From NCBI GenBank assembly GCA_009733575.1, contig ML769434.1:233220-297219 (forward strand): 64,000 nt of DNA. The letters are read 5' to 3'. Numbering within the stretch: the first letter of the stretch is position 1; every line of letters starts with the position of its first letter. A program made the translations under genes and the position numbers. This stretch comes from Gymnopus androsaceus JB14 (lineage: Eukaryota; Basidiomycota; Agaricomycetes; Agaricales; Omphalotaceae). The notes under the pieces are model-generated. The model searched no databases and was not told the DNA's origin. It worked only from the letters and a program-made list of their open reading frames with translations. Below, in pieces: positions 9,826 through 20,325 of this stretch.

Positions 9826-10525
9826 TCTTGCCAGAGCAGTCAGAGCATTGAATTGATGCTTTGGAGTGCTCTAGAGTGCTCTGGAGTGCTCTGACTGCTC
9901 TGGCTGCTCCGAAGCTGTAGGAGCTGAGGGAATTGATGGACAGCTGTCAGTTAAGATGAAAATGCTGTAAACTGTCAGGACGTTGTATAAAAGCGTCGCC
10001 GTTCATGAACTCAAGGTCGAACATCGGACTTGTGCTTTTCTTTTGCTTCCTTCCAGTGTCGCAACCTTGGGACAACTTTCTTTCCTCCCATGGTGGGCTC
10101 TAATCTATTTTGGCATTGATTGGCTGGTGTTCGGAGATGTCTGAGGGTTATGGAGGCAGAGGCGGACTCAGAGAGTGAGAAATGGGGAGGCAGAAATTGG
10201 GACACATTCAAGCTGGCTAGAAGCAGTACTTAGTACTATGTAGTAGTGTTATCTAGACTGCTGTGTTTCGGGAGTGCACAATAAATGACGCATATAAACT
10301 TAACACTTATTGAATGGTTATAATATGAAATTCTTCATTCAATGGGGCTCTAACCTAAAATTTGTCGAATGATGGGCGGAATGATGGGCAGTTTCCAGAG
10401 AGCGCCAGAGAGCTCCAGAGAACTCAACGGTCCTTCAGAGCACTCTGGAGCTACTACCCTTGCTCTGGCTGCTCTGAACGCTCTGAGTGCTCTGTAGTGC
10501 TCTGGAGCACTCCAGAGCACATACA
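9826..10525. repeat. Segment bounded by two clusters of (T)GCTCTGGAG / CAGAGCAC repeats
   Basis: At 9826-9910 and again at 10390-10522 the words gctctggagtgctctg, cagagcac and ctggctgctc are repeated in both orientations. Two dense clusters of the same short motif about 0.5 kb apart resemble the subterminal repeats of a DNA transposon. The middle (9911-10390) encodes nothing recognisable apart from a short Lys/Arg-rich stretch on the minus strand (MGGKKVVPRLRHWKEAKEK, near 10092). Exact ends are not fixed. Confidence 0.45.
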
Positions 10526-11854
10526 GGTTTTGCTGATGGAGAGAAACCTTTGGGCGCATCCTTCCAACGAAGAACTAGCATCTGCTTTCCGCCGTCACCT
10601 GCGCACGAATCAAGTGTTCAGCCACGAAAGTCAAAGAGTGTAGTAAAAAAACACGCACTGAACAGAGGTTCAACGAGTTCCCGACACGATCGCCATTACC
10701 GGAAGTGAAGGGATCCGGTGAATGTCAATGGTGTTGATGAGAGCCAACAATATCGCATCAGTCGAGCTTCCCCCTCCCTTCCTTTCTCTATCACCACGCC
10801 CATCCGAGTCTGACTCCCTTTTCCTTCCGTCTTCCATCCATATCATTCGTGGATTTACAATCTCCGATCGTAGGAGGAGGGAGAAAGGGAGCGAGGGAGA
10901 GAGGTAAGGGAGTTAATACGTCGATAGAGTCTTGATAGTTGAACTTGATCCCTTTAATTTCCTTCATTCTGACCTGGAAACTCCGGATGAACCGTCTCCG
11001 TAGATTCTCAATCGCCCTCTTACTACGACTGGACAGGTCTCATGCCACTGCTCAACTTTGACTTTGACTTTCCCTCCTACTACTAACGGAGCACGATGTC
11101 ATTTATAGCAGTGCCATTCGGGTACGGATTCCGGATAGCTGGCTCATTCGGAGCAGGTATATTTTTCGCTGAGTAGATTTTCTCTCCAGCTTGCGGTACT
11201 TGGTAAACGCGATCTAGCGGCGACTCCTACGACGATCTGAACAATGAAATCCAGAGCCTATAGATGCTTGAAGCATCTATACTAAACATCTATATCGAGA
11301 TAAGATATGCGCAAGGACATTCGAGAGGGCATTCGAACTGCAATCTCACCCACCTTACCCACCTCCGAGTCGGGCTGATTACCAATCGCTTTAAACAGTT
11401 CGAAGGCTATATTAACTCCCAAATTGTGTCGTTTGTCCCTCGTTTCTTCTTGTCCTCGAGAAGCTGGCACACGGAGAAAACATCTAACCTGGAAGAATAA
11501 TACTCAGAGCGACAAGGAAGGACTCCAAAATCTACGAATAGATTCATCCAAAGATTATACACTCCACAATCGGTCGTACTTCTTATGCCACGTTAAACGG
11601 CAGAGAAAACTTGCCACTCGAGCAGTAGCAGTAATGAGAAAAGTGTAAGTGGATTCGGAGTCCATTTTGGCGAAGCAGAAGCCAAAGCATGTTCATCACA
11701 TGTCCGTATTCTTTCGGTCCAATCCATGTCCAGCTCCTTAATACTTATTTCGCTTTAAGTTAGCGTACAGAGAATAAAATGCATCGACAAGTATTATCAA
11801 CCTTCAAAGGCACTTCAATCGTGGCAATTCTTTGCAAATAACACGTACAGTAAT
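10526..11854. other. Intergenic, nothing recognised
   Basis: The stretch includes a small repeat, gatgcttgaagcatc, at 11262-11276. Several short open frames exist on both strands but none has convincing composition, intron signals or family resemblance. It contains the 3' flank of the urease gene. Confidence 0.5.
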
Positions 11855-14800
11855 TCAGAAAAAATTATACAGCCTTGCAAGTGGCAATTTCGTCGCAGGT
11901 TCAATATCCGCCAAAACACCATCTGCCCTCACCTCATAACTCTCCGGATCCACAGTCATTTTCGGAGTCGCATCGTTCCACTTCATATCTTTCTTTCCAA
12001 TATTTCGGCAATTCTTTACCGCTTCGAACCGTTTCGAAAGGCCATACGAACCCACTGCGCCGGACGTAACAGAGATTTCCGACACGAAAGCGACCGAGTT
12101 AAGAGCGGCGGATCCAGCTTTGGCTCCCCACATGGGTTTGGAGAAGAATGGCTGTACGGAGGGGATAGAAGCGTTGGCGTCGCCCATCTGGTTTAGAGAT
12201 TTAGATTCTGGAGAAAAGGGTATAGCAGCGCAATCGCATACCTGAGACCAAGCAATGACACCAGATTTAATGATCATTTCTGGCTTCGCACCAAAGTTCT
12301 CGGGCTTCCACAACACCAAGTCTGCCAATGTTCCCACCGCAACATGGCCGACCAAATGGCTGATACCATGCGTTATTGCTCTATACAATCAAGTAAACGT
12401 CAATTCGCGACTCATTCTCTGTAGAGAAGATACGCACGGGTTAATGGTATACTTTGCCACATATCTCTTCACTCTTGCATTATCCTTACCAGTTTCGTCG
12501 CCCAAGGCCGAAAGAGGCCCTCTGAATTCCCGCATCTTGCTCGCGGTTCTCCATGTCCTAGATACGACCTCTCCAACACGTCCCATAGCTTGTGAATCTG
12601 AACTGATCATTGAGATTGCACCACTATCGTGTAAGACGTCTTCTGCAGCAACAGTCTCGGCTCGGATGCGCGATTCTGCGAAGGCGAGATCTTCCGGGAT
12701 GGATTTGTCGAGGTGGTGACACACCATCAGCATCTGAAGGACGGGTTAGATGTTGAACAAGTGAAGAGTAAGGAAGGCTTACATCCAGGTGTTCGTCCAG
12801 CGTGTTGTTGGTATAAGGTCTGGTGGGGTTGGTGGACGATGGCAAGACGTTCTTTTGTCCACAGACCACGATAATATCCGGAGCATGACCACCACCTAAG
12901 TATGATCAGTTCGAGTTTGAATTATATTGCTCGGTAGCTCCTACCTGCTCCTTCGCTATGGTATGTATGAATGGTTCGATTTCCAAAAGCCGCGATCGTA
13001 TCTAAACTATCATCAATGGTCTGAGAACATGCTTCGAAAAGGACTTACTTTCAACAAAACCACTTTCGTTGAGAGTATCGGTATGGATGTTAACCTAGCA
13101 AACCTCAAAATCCTCCATATTGGAGTGCAACCGAAACTCACCTGTACATCATACTTGTCTCCAACATCCAGACAATTCACAATCGCAGCCGGCGTTGTTC
13201 CCCAATCCTCATGCAACTTCAACCCCGCCGCTCCCGCCTTCACGACATCTTCCAAAGCTTTTGGTCCCGCATCATTTCCTTTCCCAGTGAAAGCGAAATT
13301 CATCGGTAGCCCATCAGTAGCAGCAAGCATATGTCTCATGTAGAACGGGCTACTGGTACATGTCGTTGCGTTCGTGCCTGCACTAGGGCCTGTGCCGCCA
13401 CCGATCATGGTTGTTGTTCCGGCTGCAAGAGCTTCTTCGACCTGCTGAGGACAGATGTAATGCACATGCGCGTCGATTGCACCAGCGGTGATGATGTCCT
13501 TTTCACCTGCAATGACTTCAGTAGAGGAGCCGATGATGAGGGATGGGTGGACGTTGGCCATCACGTCGGGGTTGCCAGCTTTGCCGATACCAACAATGCG
13601 ACCGTCCTTCACACCGATGTCGGCCTGATTGAAGATGTGTGAGCATTGAAGATAAGCACGGAATAAATCCCAACCTTGTAGATGCCAGACCAATCGACGA
13701 TTAGAGCGTTCGTGATGACCAAGTCAAGGGTTTCGGATGACGGTCGGTTGGTAGCTTGACCCATACCCTCGCGGATTGTTTTTCCTAATCGCATTTAAGC
13801 TGCGATATTTTCATAAGGGAGATCCCATACCTCCACCGAATTTGACTTCGTCTCCATAGACTGTCTAACGCCTGTTGAATGAAAAAGAACGGCCGAAACG
13901 CAAACTGAACACATACCTCATCATGCTCAACTTCGATCCAAAGCTCTGTATCTCCGAGTCGGATTCTATCTCCAGTAGTAGGCCCGTACATGGATATGTA
14001 AGCCTCTCGTCCGATATCCATGTCTTCTGCGACTTCCAATGCTCCAGGTTCCGGTACATGTCCAAATCCCTTTTGCACGAGATTGCTGATAATCTCATCG
14101 GTCCTTCCAAGATCGACGACTCCAGTAGCAAGCCGGTTTCCACCGGTGATTATTTTCGCACCAGCAATTGCACAGAGGATCACAGTTTTGACATCGCCAG
14201 GTTCAAAACGGACAGCAGTTCCAGCGGGTATATCGAGTCGTTTTCCATAGGCTCTGGCGCGATCAAAGGAAAGCAGAGGATTGGTTTCGATGAAATGATA
14301 ATGAGAACCAATCTGAACGATTATATCAGTCACTGTTTGCGATAGGATTAGAGAAATACGCACTTGAACTGGACGATCTCCATTATTCGTAACCCGTAAT
14401 TTGATACGCTCTCTACCCTTGTTGATGACAATTCGCTCATTCTTTGCGATTATAGCACCTGGAGCCTTGTCCTTTGCATACTCAGCTGTATCCAGAATGG
14501 GAAATGCATTATCTGAAGGAATGGGCAAGAAGGAACCGTACAACGCTGCTTCAAGATTTCCAGATTCCGTACAAATTGGATCGTGTACTGTGACGAGAAA
14601 GACACTGCATGAAAGATGAATATGAATAAAGGCTTAAGTAAAAGATTACCTTTGCTCACCCGTCGACAAAGGTTCCTTCCACTTGGATCTCGTGCAACAA
14701 ACCTGGAACACTCGGTAGAACATGCCTTCGTCCCAAGAGTGTCTTGCCATGTTGCATTAACTCTGCTACTGAGTTTTGGCCATCCCTTATACGTTCTTGA

Positions 14801-14979
14801 AGCTGCGACGCGATCAGGGCGATAGCCTCGGTTTGATTTAATCGTAAACCTCGCGCTAGTCGTTTCTGAGCAAGGAAACCTGCCTGAAACATGAATGATT
14901 GAGTTTATCATTACTAGAGCAGTGTATCGTATACCTGATGAAGAAGTAGCTTGGCTTCTTCTCTAGGTAGGAGATGCAT
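11855..14979 (-). CDS. Urease, single-chain fungal type (gamma-beta-alpha fusion)
   Basis: Urease hydrolyses urea to ammonia and carbon dioxide in the cytosol using two nickel ions. The start ATG at 14977-14979 gives [15 protein letters not shown], then a 51 bp intron (14884-14934) and [17 protein letters not shown], the gamma-like domain. The beta-like domain holds [10 protein letters not shown] and the alpha domain follows. Nickel and catalytic residues are visible: [11 protein letters not shown] (two His ligands), [12 protein letters not shown] (Lys that is carbamylated in ureases), [13 protein letters not shown] and HSEGAGGGHAPD (His ligands), MVCHHLD (catalytic His) and [13 protein letters not shown] (Asp ligand). 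The protein ends LARLYNFF. At least eight introns interrupt it and the frame is intact throughout. Accessory proteins UreD/F/G are not in this window. One internal exon has a decayed copy at 5187-5475. Confidence 0.95.
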
Positions 14980-15181
14980 TTCGACTCACAAGATGAACGT
15001 CGGGGATAAGAAGACTTGATAAGATAAGCGCGCTTTAGCGCATTATTACTCTGGGAGCTGCTGTTCAGTAAATTCCATATCTACATTAAGTATGTACGGT
15101 ATGTATTCCAAGACTGCATTTCGTTAATCCTCTTAGTTCTTGTTCATGTACAAACAACACTCGACAGCCGCCACCAAGTCT

Positions 15182-16758
15182 TTAATATCGGGTTCCATAT
15201 CGTCCATATCCATAGCGAGAGCTACTGTATCCGTAGTAAGAACTAGGAGGACTCTGATGGTCTGAGAAAAGTCTTAATGAGCGCTGCGCATAAATGAAGG
15301 TAAAGAACATACAAGTACTGGTGTCGCGCACAGTGCTTACTCCCGAAACACCCGCAAGATTCACAAAGCCTTCGTCAGTATGAGCAGCTGCCCCACCAGT
15401 GCCTCCAGCAGCAGTAGTACCTAGAAAAACATTACTATTAGGTTAAAAGGAATAATTCGAGTTGACCTACCAGTCCAATCCGAACGACAGTAAACGCACG
15501 AAAGTGCCTGCCCTTGCTTTTGCTTGGTCGTGCGCCCTACAAACAAGGTAAGAATGTCAGGAGGAAAAAAGACGATTGATAGAGGCCTACACTGTGTCCA
15601 GCATTCCTTGTGCACAGCGTTATGACATTCATTGCACCATTCCAGAGACGTCTCTAGCCCTTTCAAGTCGAGGCCTTCTGCGTTCATCTTGTCATAACAA
15701 ATAGGACAATCGTCTTCGGTGATAGGAACACGACGTGGATCTTCACCTGCCGGAGCTTCGCAGAACAGATAAGCCAAAGAAACACGGGAGGGAAAGTTGG
15801 TTGAAATTACCAGAGGAAGACTCAACAGTCGATGTGGGCTCCCGTCCAGTTGCCTCGCGCCATGCACCGACGACTTTGTCGTTCGCGATGAAGCTTCCAC
15901 GGAGTTGAGGCGGAGGAGGTGCAGCAGCAAAGATTTCGGCCAATTTACTAGTCAACAGCGCCCTGCAAAAGTCCAAGCGAAATGAAAACACCAAAAGTCA
16001 TTCGCACCAATGCAACTTACTTTTGATACCAATAGTTGGAGCTTTGCGGAATTTGGAGGACTTTCAAAAGGACGAAGAGCTATCGGGCGATGAGTTTAGA
16101 TAGCCTATGTTATTGGTAAGGTAGAGAGACGTACAAGGTGCTTGCAGTGATGTCCTGGAAAAAGAAATTAATAGAGCTCGGGTATTCAAGAGATTAGCTA
16201 CCTTTTTGGTGGTCAGGGCCTAGCGTCCATTGGTGAGAAAAAGTCAACGGTGCTCAGATGATTCTCTTACAATCGCAGTGGGGAACATTATCGATGGTGA
16301 TGGTATAAACCTATTTCATCGGTCAGCGGCACCAAAAGAGAATAAACGCAAAAGCAGCACATTTCCTGTAGATCCCTGGACAACGAATTCCTCCTTCAAA
16401 GCGTTTCCTTCGCGATTTCTTTCTATGAGATAGATTCTATGATAGAATAGTGAGCCAAAGAGAATCGAAACCTGCAGTGCGTTTACCTTTGCGCTTGTGA
16501 GAGATAACGATCCAGTCTGACCGAGATATCGTTCGGACAAGATCCTCTATATCGTGCCTGTCTCTTCTCCTTGGGCTCAGCTTTCTTACGACCTTTCCCC
16601 TTTCCCGTTGATGGAGTGGATGCTGAAGGCGAGCTAGCCCCTGGGAGCGTACTAGAAGTCGAAGGGAGACTAGTATGAGTATCGGTACGAAATTTCTTTA
16701 GCGAGGGCTCATTGACTGCCTCGTAGGTTCCATTAGCTTTACGCTTCTGCAAGACCAT
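15182..16758 (-). CDS. SWIM-domain plus RING-type E3 ubiquitin ligase
   Basis: The ATG at 16756-16758 opens MVLQKRKANGTYEAVNEPS, a Ser/Pro-rich basic N-terminus. After small introns the reading is FVVQGSTGNVYTITIDNVPH-CDC-TLGPDHQKG-HHCKH, a SWIM zinc motif (C-x-C...C-x-H form). Next come LFVLLKVLQIPQSSNYWYQK and LAEIFAAAPPPP, then a RING-like finger: DDCPICYDKMN, EWCNECHNAVHKECW and SCVYCRSDW. The C-terminus is Tyr/Gly/Ser-rich (YYGYSSSRYGYGRYGTRY). The order SWIM then RING matches ZSWIM2/MEX-type ubiquitin ligases. At least eight short GT-AG introns are needed; the fused exons read without shifts. Substrate unknown. Confidence 0.85.
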
Positions 16759-16853
16759 CGCAATGTTTGAAGAATTAAGTTTAGGTGACCGTTGGAGATA
16801 AAGAAACGTGGTTTGTGACAGCGCGTGACCGTGCTCTTTCTCGAACCAACCAT

Positions 16854-17175
16854 CACGGCTAGTGCATCAAATAATTTCGAGCGAAATTTATGTCGATATT
16901 ATTTTTGAAATTAATCGTCTTTTTCAGTATGAATCGCGGTCGAAAAAGACTGATGGTTTCACCCGAAAAAGGTATCGCAATTCATTGTCTTTTTCAATCC
17001 GAATTTCGCCCGTAATGTCTATTGTTTTTCATGTGAAAAAGATAATGAAATATCTTATCTTTTGCGATCGAAATTTCTTTTAAATTTCGCTCAGGAAACG
17101 TAATGCCCAGTTCCTGCCGGGAACTGGGCAGGAACTGGGCAGGATGGTCATTTTCCACCTCCAACCTCCTCTTAC
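16854..17175 (+). repeat. Left terminal inverted repeat of the cyclin-carrying element
   Basis: It contains repeated words of the type gaaatttcg, tttttcggg and aaaaaga, and at its inner end cccagttcctgccggg followed by an extra copy of aactgggcagg that the other arm lacks. It pairs with 18915-19242. Confidence 0.85.
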
Positions 17176-17794
17176 CGTGCTCGTTTGTTCAAACCGCCGT
17201 ACATCTAATAATCTCATTCTGATCCTTACCTTCTTCTTTCCAGTCCAGTAATTCTCTCGATCAGAGTCCTTGCGAGATAGCAGAGTAAGTACCTCAATTC
17301 AGTTTGGCAGTGGCACTTGCACCACCTCAAATGGATGTAAGCTGTCTTTCAGCATTCAGAGAAACGTTGATTCACTACATTTTACGCGGCTTACTTTTCT
17401 GAACTCAGCTCGGCCTTGGGATACATGTTATCACGGAAGATCAGAATCCTTGTCTCTGTACGACGGTGGTTTACAATCTAGTATCTCTTTGTCGACATGG
17501 GTTTGCTGGCTGTAGCAATACTGTTCTTCATCAGGCGCCGGCGATGCTCACAGATAGCTCCCTCTGCTGTCTATATGGAGTCAAGCCATGGCGTGGGGGA
17601 TGTAGCTTCGAGAGGGCAGTATGCACCGATTTGATTGAAAACTGAGATATGCAGCACTACCCTGTCTTCTGCATAATCGTTGAGCTTAATATGTATCATC
17701 CTTATTGTAGCAAGAAGTTCTCTACCTGCCTTATAGCATTGTTGGTGGCTCCGAGATTATTCTAAATGTTGCAGGTCAGATTTAATTCACGTAC
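17176..17794. other. Interior of the element without a recognised gene
   Basis: Between the left arm and the cyclin stop codon. Short open stretches only; no transposase motif seen. Confidence 0.5.
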
Positions 17795-18619
17795 TTATTC
17801 TAACTTTTTTGTTTGCTCGAATATAGACTCAACTATAAATATTAGACTCAACTGCTTGTCGATATCTACTCTAACATACTCAATATAGTGAGGCTTATTA
17901 TCTGCGCCAGGTTCATCAGTCGCAACACTTGAGCGACTCTGCTCGTCTCTTTGGTCAGCCCTACCTTGAGGTACACACTTCCTGCTCAATTCCCAATCTA
18001 AAATATTGAGAAATTCTCGCTCGATAAACTCAACATCTTTGTTACCAAAAACGCCGGTGCACATTGCCCAGTGTACGTTATCGAGTGTACAATTGTTGAG
18101 GTACTATTAGAGAAGGGTCAAGTCAATTTCAGAATTTATGAACAGTGAGCAAACACATGCCTTTGACGCGATAATCAATGCGCCGAGGAAAGCTCGGTCT
18201 AAAGTGTGCTCTGAAGCCTCCTCCTCCAGAGCTCTGATGTGAAGATGAGGCTTTGCTCTAACAATGTATACAAGTGACACGAGGACAACGGGAGTCGTCA
18301 CTTGAGCCCAAGTTAGAACATTTGCAACAAAATTTGCGAATTTAACCAATTCTGGTCGACATGAGGAAGACCCACCTACGACACACTGTACAACATAATC
18401 TAGAGTGAAAGGGTCAGGATTTTTGAGTAAATGATAAGTACTAGGAGTACTAGTAGATGATGACTGACCGACAAGCTGTCTCGAAATTTTGGTGCCAACA
18501 AGCTGGAGGAGTACTGGGGAATGCAATGAAGGATCGACGAGGCTTGCAGGGTGAACAGGAGAAGGCTCAGTGAAAAGCATGAACGATGACAATGACTCGG
18601 AGGAGCTGGGTGGGAGCAT
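17795..18619 (-). CDS. PCL/PHO80-like cyclin inside the inverted-repeat element
   Basis: The ATG at 18617-18619 gives MLPPSSSESLSSF and VHPASLVDPSLHSPVLLQL, the usual start of basidiomycete Pcl-type cyclins. A GT-AG intron (about 18401-18472) joins RQLV to DYVVQCVV. The cyclin box reads KFANFVANVLTWAQVTTPVV, LVSLVYIVRAKPHL, AFLGALIIASK, then NVHWAMCTGVFGNKDV and EREFLNILDWELS. Joining IIASK to YLNNCTLDNVHW needs an intron with a GC donor (GCATGT...TAG). After DWELS the sequence leaves the family pattern and ends within about 55 residues (FIFVESIFEQTKKLE-like tail), so the C-terminus looks truncated or replaced. Such cyclins partner Pho85-type kinases. Whether this copy is expressed is unknown. 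Confidence 0.75.
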
Positions 18620-18914
18620 GCTAGTGGAGTGCTTGAATTTGAGGACGGCAGATTAAGGATTTTATGCATTACTGCAAGTGAAGTGAGTCCAGTGAGTCCG
18701 CGAAAGACAGCAAATTTAGTGTTATCGCTGAATATTCAGCGTCTGTTCCACCGCGCAGATTTAGCCTCGTGGCCTGCTTCGCGTCGGATCACCTTGTTAT
18801 GAGCCCAGGCAGATTCTGCTACTCGTGGGCCGCGTCGTGGCTAGCCTTGTGACACCAAAAAATTACTCTCGTTCTTGCATTTTATTTCGTTGCTTCTCAC
18901 TTGCTTACGATAAC

Positions 18915-19242
18915 CAAGAGGAGGTTGGAGGCGGAAAATAAGAGCATGTAATCACATGACCATCCTGCCCAGTTCCCGGCAGGAACTGGGCATTACGTTT
19001 CCTGAGCGAAATTTAAAAGAAATTTCGATCGAAAAAGATAAGATATTTCGTTATCTTTTTCACATGAAAAACAATAGAGATTACGGGTGAAATTCGGATT
19101 GAAAAAGACAATGAATTGCGATACCTTTTTCGGGTGAAATCATCAGTCTTTTTCGACCGCGATTCATACTGAAAAAGACGATTGATTTCAAAAATAATAT
19201 CGACATAAATTTCGCTCGAAATTATCTGATGCACTAGCCGTG
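18915..19242 (-). repeat. Right terminal inverted repeat of the cyclin-carrying element
   Basis: Complement of 16854-17175 with scattered differences and about 20 extra bases near its inner end (18930-18950). Outer end ...agccgtg at 19242. Confidence 0.85.
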
Positions 19243-19303
19243 CATCTTCCATTCGGTCGCTGAGGTATTATCTGCTCTTTCCAAAATCTCATACTCATTT
19301 AGA

Positions 19304-19958
19304 ATGACACGCGATCTCATTTTATGCTCGAAATGCCGACACTCTGTTTTCCAGTCACGCGTAGACGTTAATTCTTCCGCGATCAACGCCAAGTTGCGCT
19401 CAGAATTTGGCCGATTGTATTCTCGTTTCATGCGACAAAGATATCGATGATTATCAAGTCGAAATTGTCCGTATGCGGTCCCATATCTTGTATCTTTAGA
19501 CGCAACAAGAGCAGCTGAGGGACCACAAGGAGAAGGTGCAGTCGCTTCGTTCGCCCACTCGCAAGCCTCCAGATGGAATCCTTGCAGAAATTTTCGAGTA
19601 CGCATGCAATCGAAACTTGTTGCAAGAATTACCATGGTCCTTCGTAGATTCCCCACCCACTCAATTCGACTATCCTGTAATGGCCTACATACCAGCCATG
19701 GCCATCAGTACCGTATGTACGCGACGGCGTACTGTAGCCCTTTCTTCTCCCGCTCTCTGGTCCCGGATCAAGCTAGAGGTTACAGCAGAACCAGCGGCCG
19801 CGTCCATTTCAGATTTCCTCTCGCTCTTCTTGGTTCGGTCACAAGGCCTACTACTCAGGCCCGAACTGACAGCGGGTCAATCTCTTCGCCCATCGTGGAG
19901 AACCAGAGAAACGGAATATGTAGGTGAGATTGAAGAAACTGATAAGGCATTACTGTAA
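19304..19958 (+). CDS. F-box protein, probably truncated
   Basis: From about 19500 the frame reads QQEQLRDHKEKVQSLRSP, PPDGILAEIFEYACN and, further on, AISTVCTRRRTVALSSPALW, the common basidiomycete F-box pattern (helix I with LAEIF, then Cys-Arg-x-Ala-L-S-x-P-x-LW). F-box proteins link substrates to SCF ubiquitin ligases. An upstream stretch from the ATG at 19304 (MTRDLILCSKCRHSVFQS) resembles the Cys-containing N-terminus of this family, and an intron gtcgaaattg...ctttag probably ends at 19498, but I could not join the exons in frame without a stop. The protein ends after about 140 residues at 19958, far short of the family's leucine-rich C-terminal part. The cyclin-carrying element lies 60 bp upstream. 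Confidence 0.55.
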
Positions 19959-20325
19959 CCGTAAAGCACATGTGCGATATGGTAGGATCACTGGTGGACA
20001 GTTTATGTTGAAATAGGCCTCAGAGCCTCGATGCAGTAGAAACAATGAATAAATTCCATTTGTCCTCTATACAGATGGCGACGGGAACAGAGGGGAAATG
20101 GAGGCGTGTTGATACAGCTTTTGTGCATACAGATAGGGGCTGATAGGGGGCGACAAGCAAATGGTGGAGCTTGTATGTGGTGCACTCACCCACATCTAAG
20201 TTGATCGAAGCTCTATGTTTCTCGTGGTTCAGAAGTTGCTATAACGCAGAAGTCCTTACAATTTGGTGCACTTGTGGTCCTTGAACCGCTCCCCTCACCG
20301 CTGAAATCCAAGTCTGAAGCAGAGA

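Larger units (their letters stand above)
16854..19242. mobile_element. DNA element with ~325 bp terminal inverted repeats carrying a cyclin gene
   Basis: The left end reads cacggctagtgcatca and the right end is its complement, ending tgatgcactagccgtg. Inverted similarity continues inward for about 325 bp on each side. The element is flanked by CAT on both sides (16851-16853 and 19243-19245), a possible 3 bp target duplication. A CAC-start terminus with a 3 bp duplication fits the CACTA/CMC superfamily, while arms of this length are more typical of Mutator-like elements, so class is open. No transposase is visible; the only gene inside is a PCL-like cyclin, which makes this resemble a gene-carrying (Pack-type) non-autonomous element. 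Confidence 0.8.

Noticed and set aside
10011..10211. Small basic minus-strand frame (MGGKKVVPRLRHWKEAKEK)
   Set aside because: Too short and isolated between repeat clusters; no recognisable family.
19234..19656. Minus-strand frame over the F-box gene N-terminus
   Set aside because: The plus strand carries recognisable F-box motifs; the minus frame ends in the inverted repeat and has no family match.
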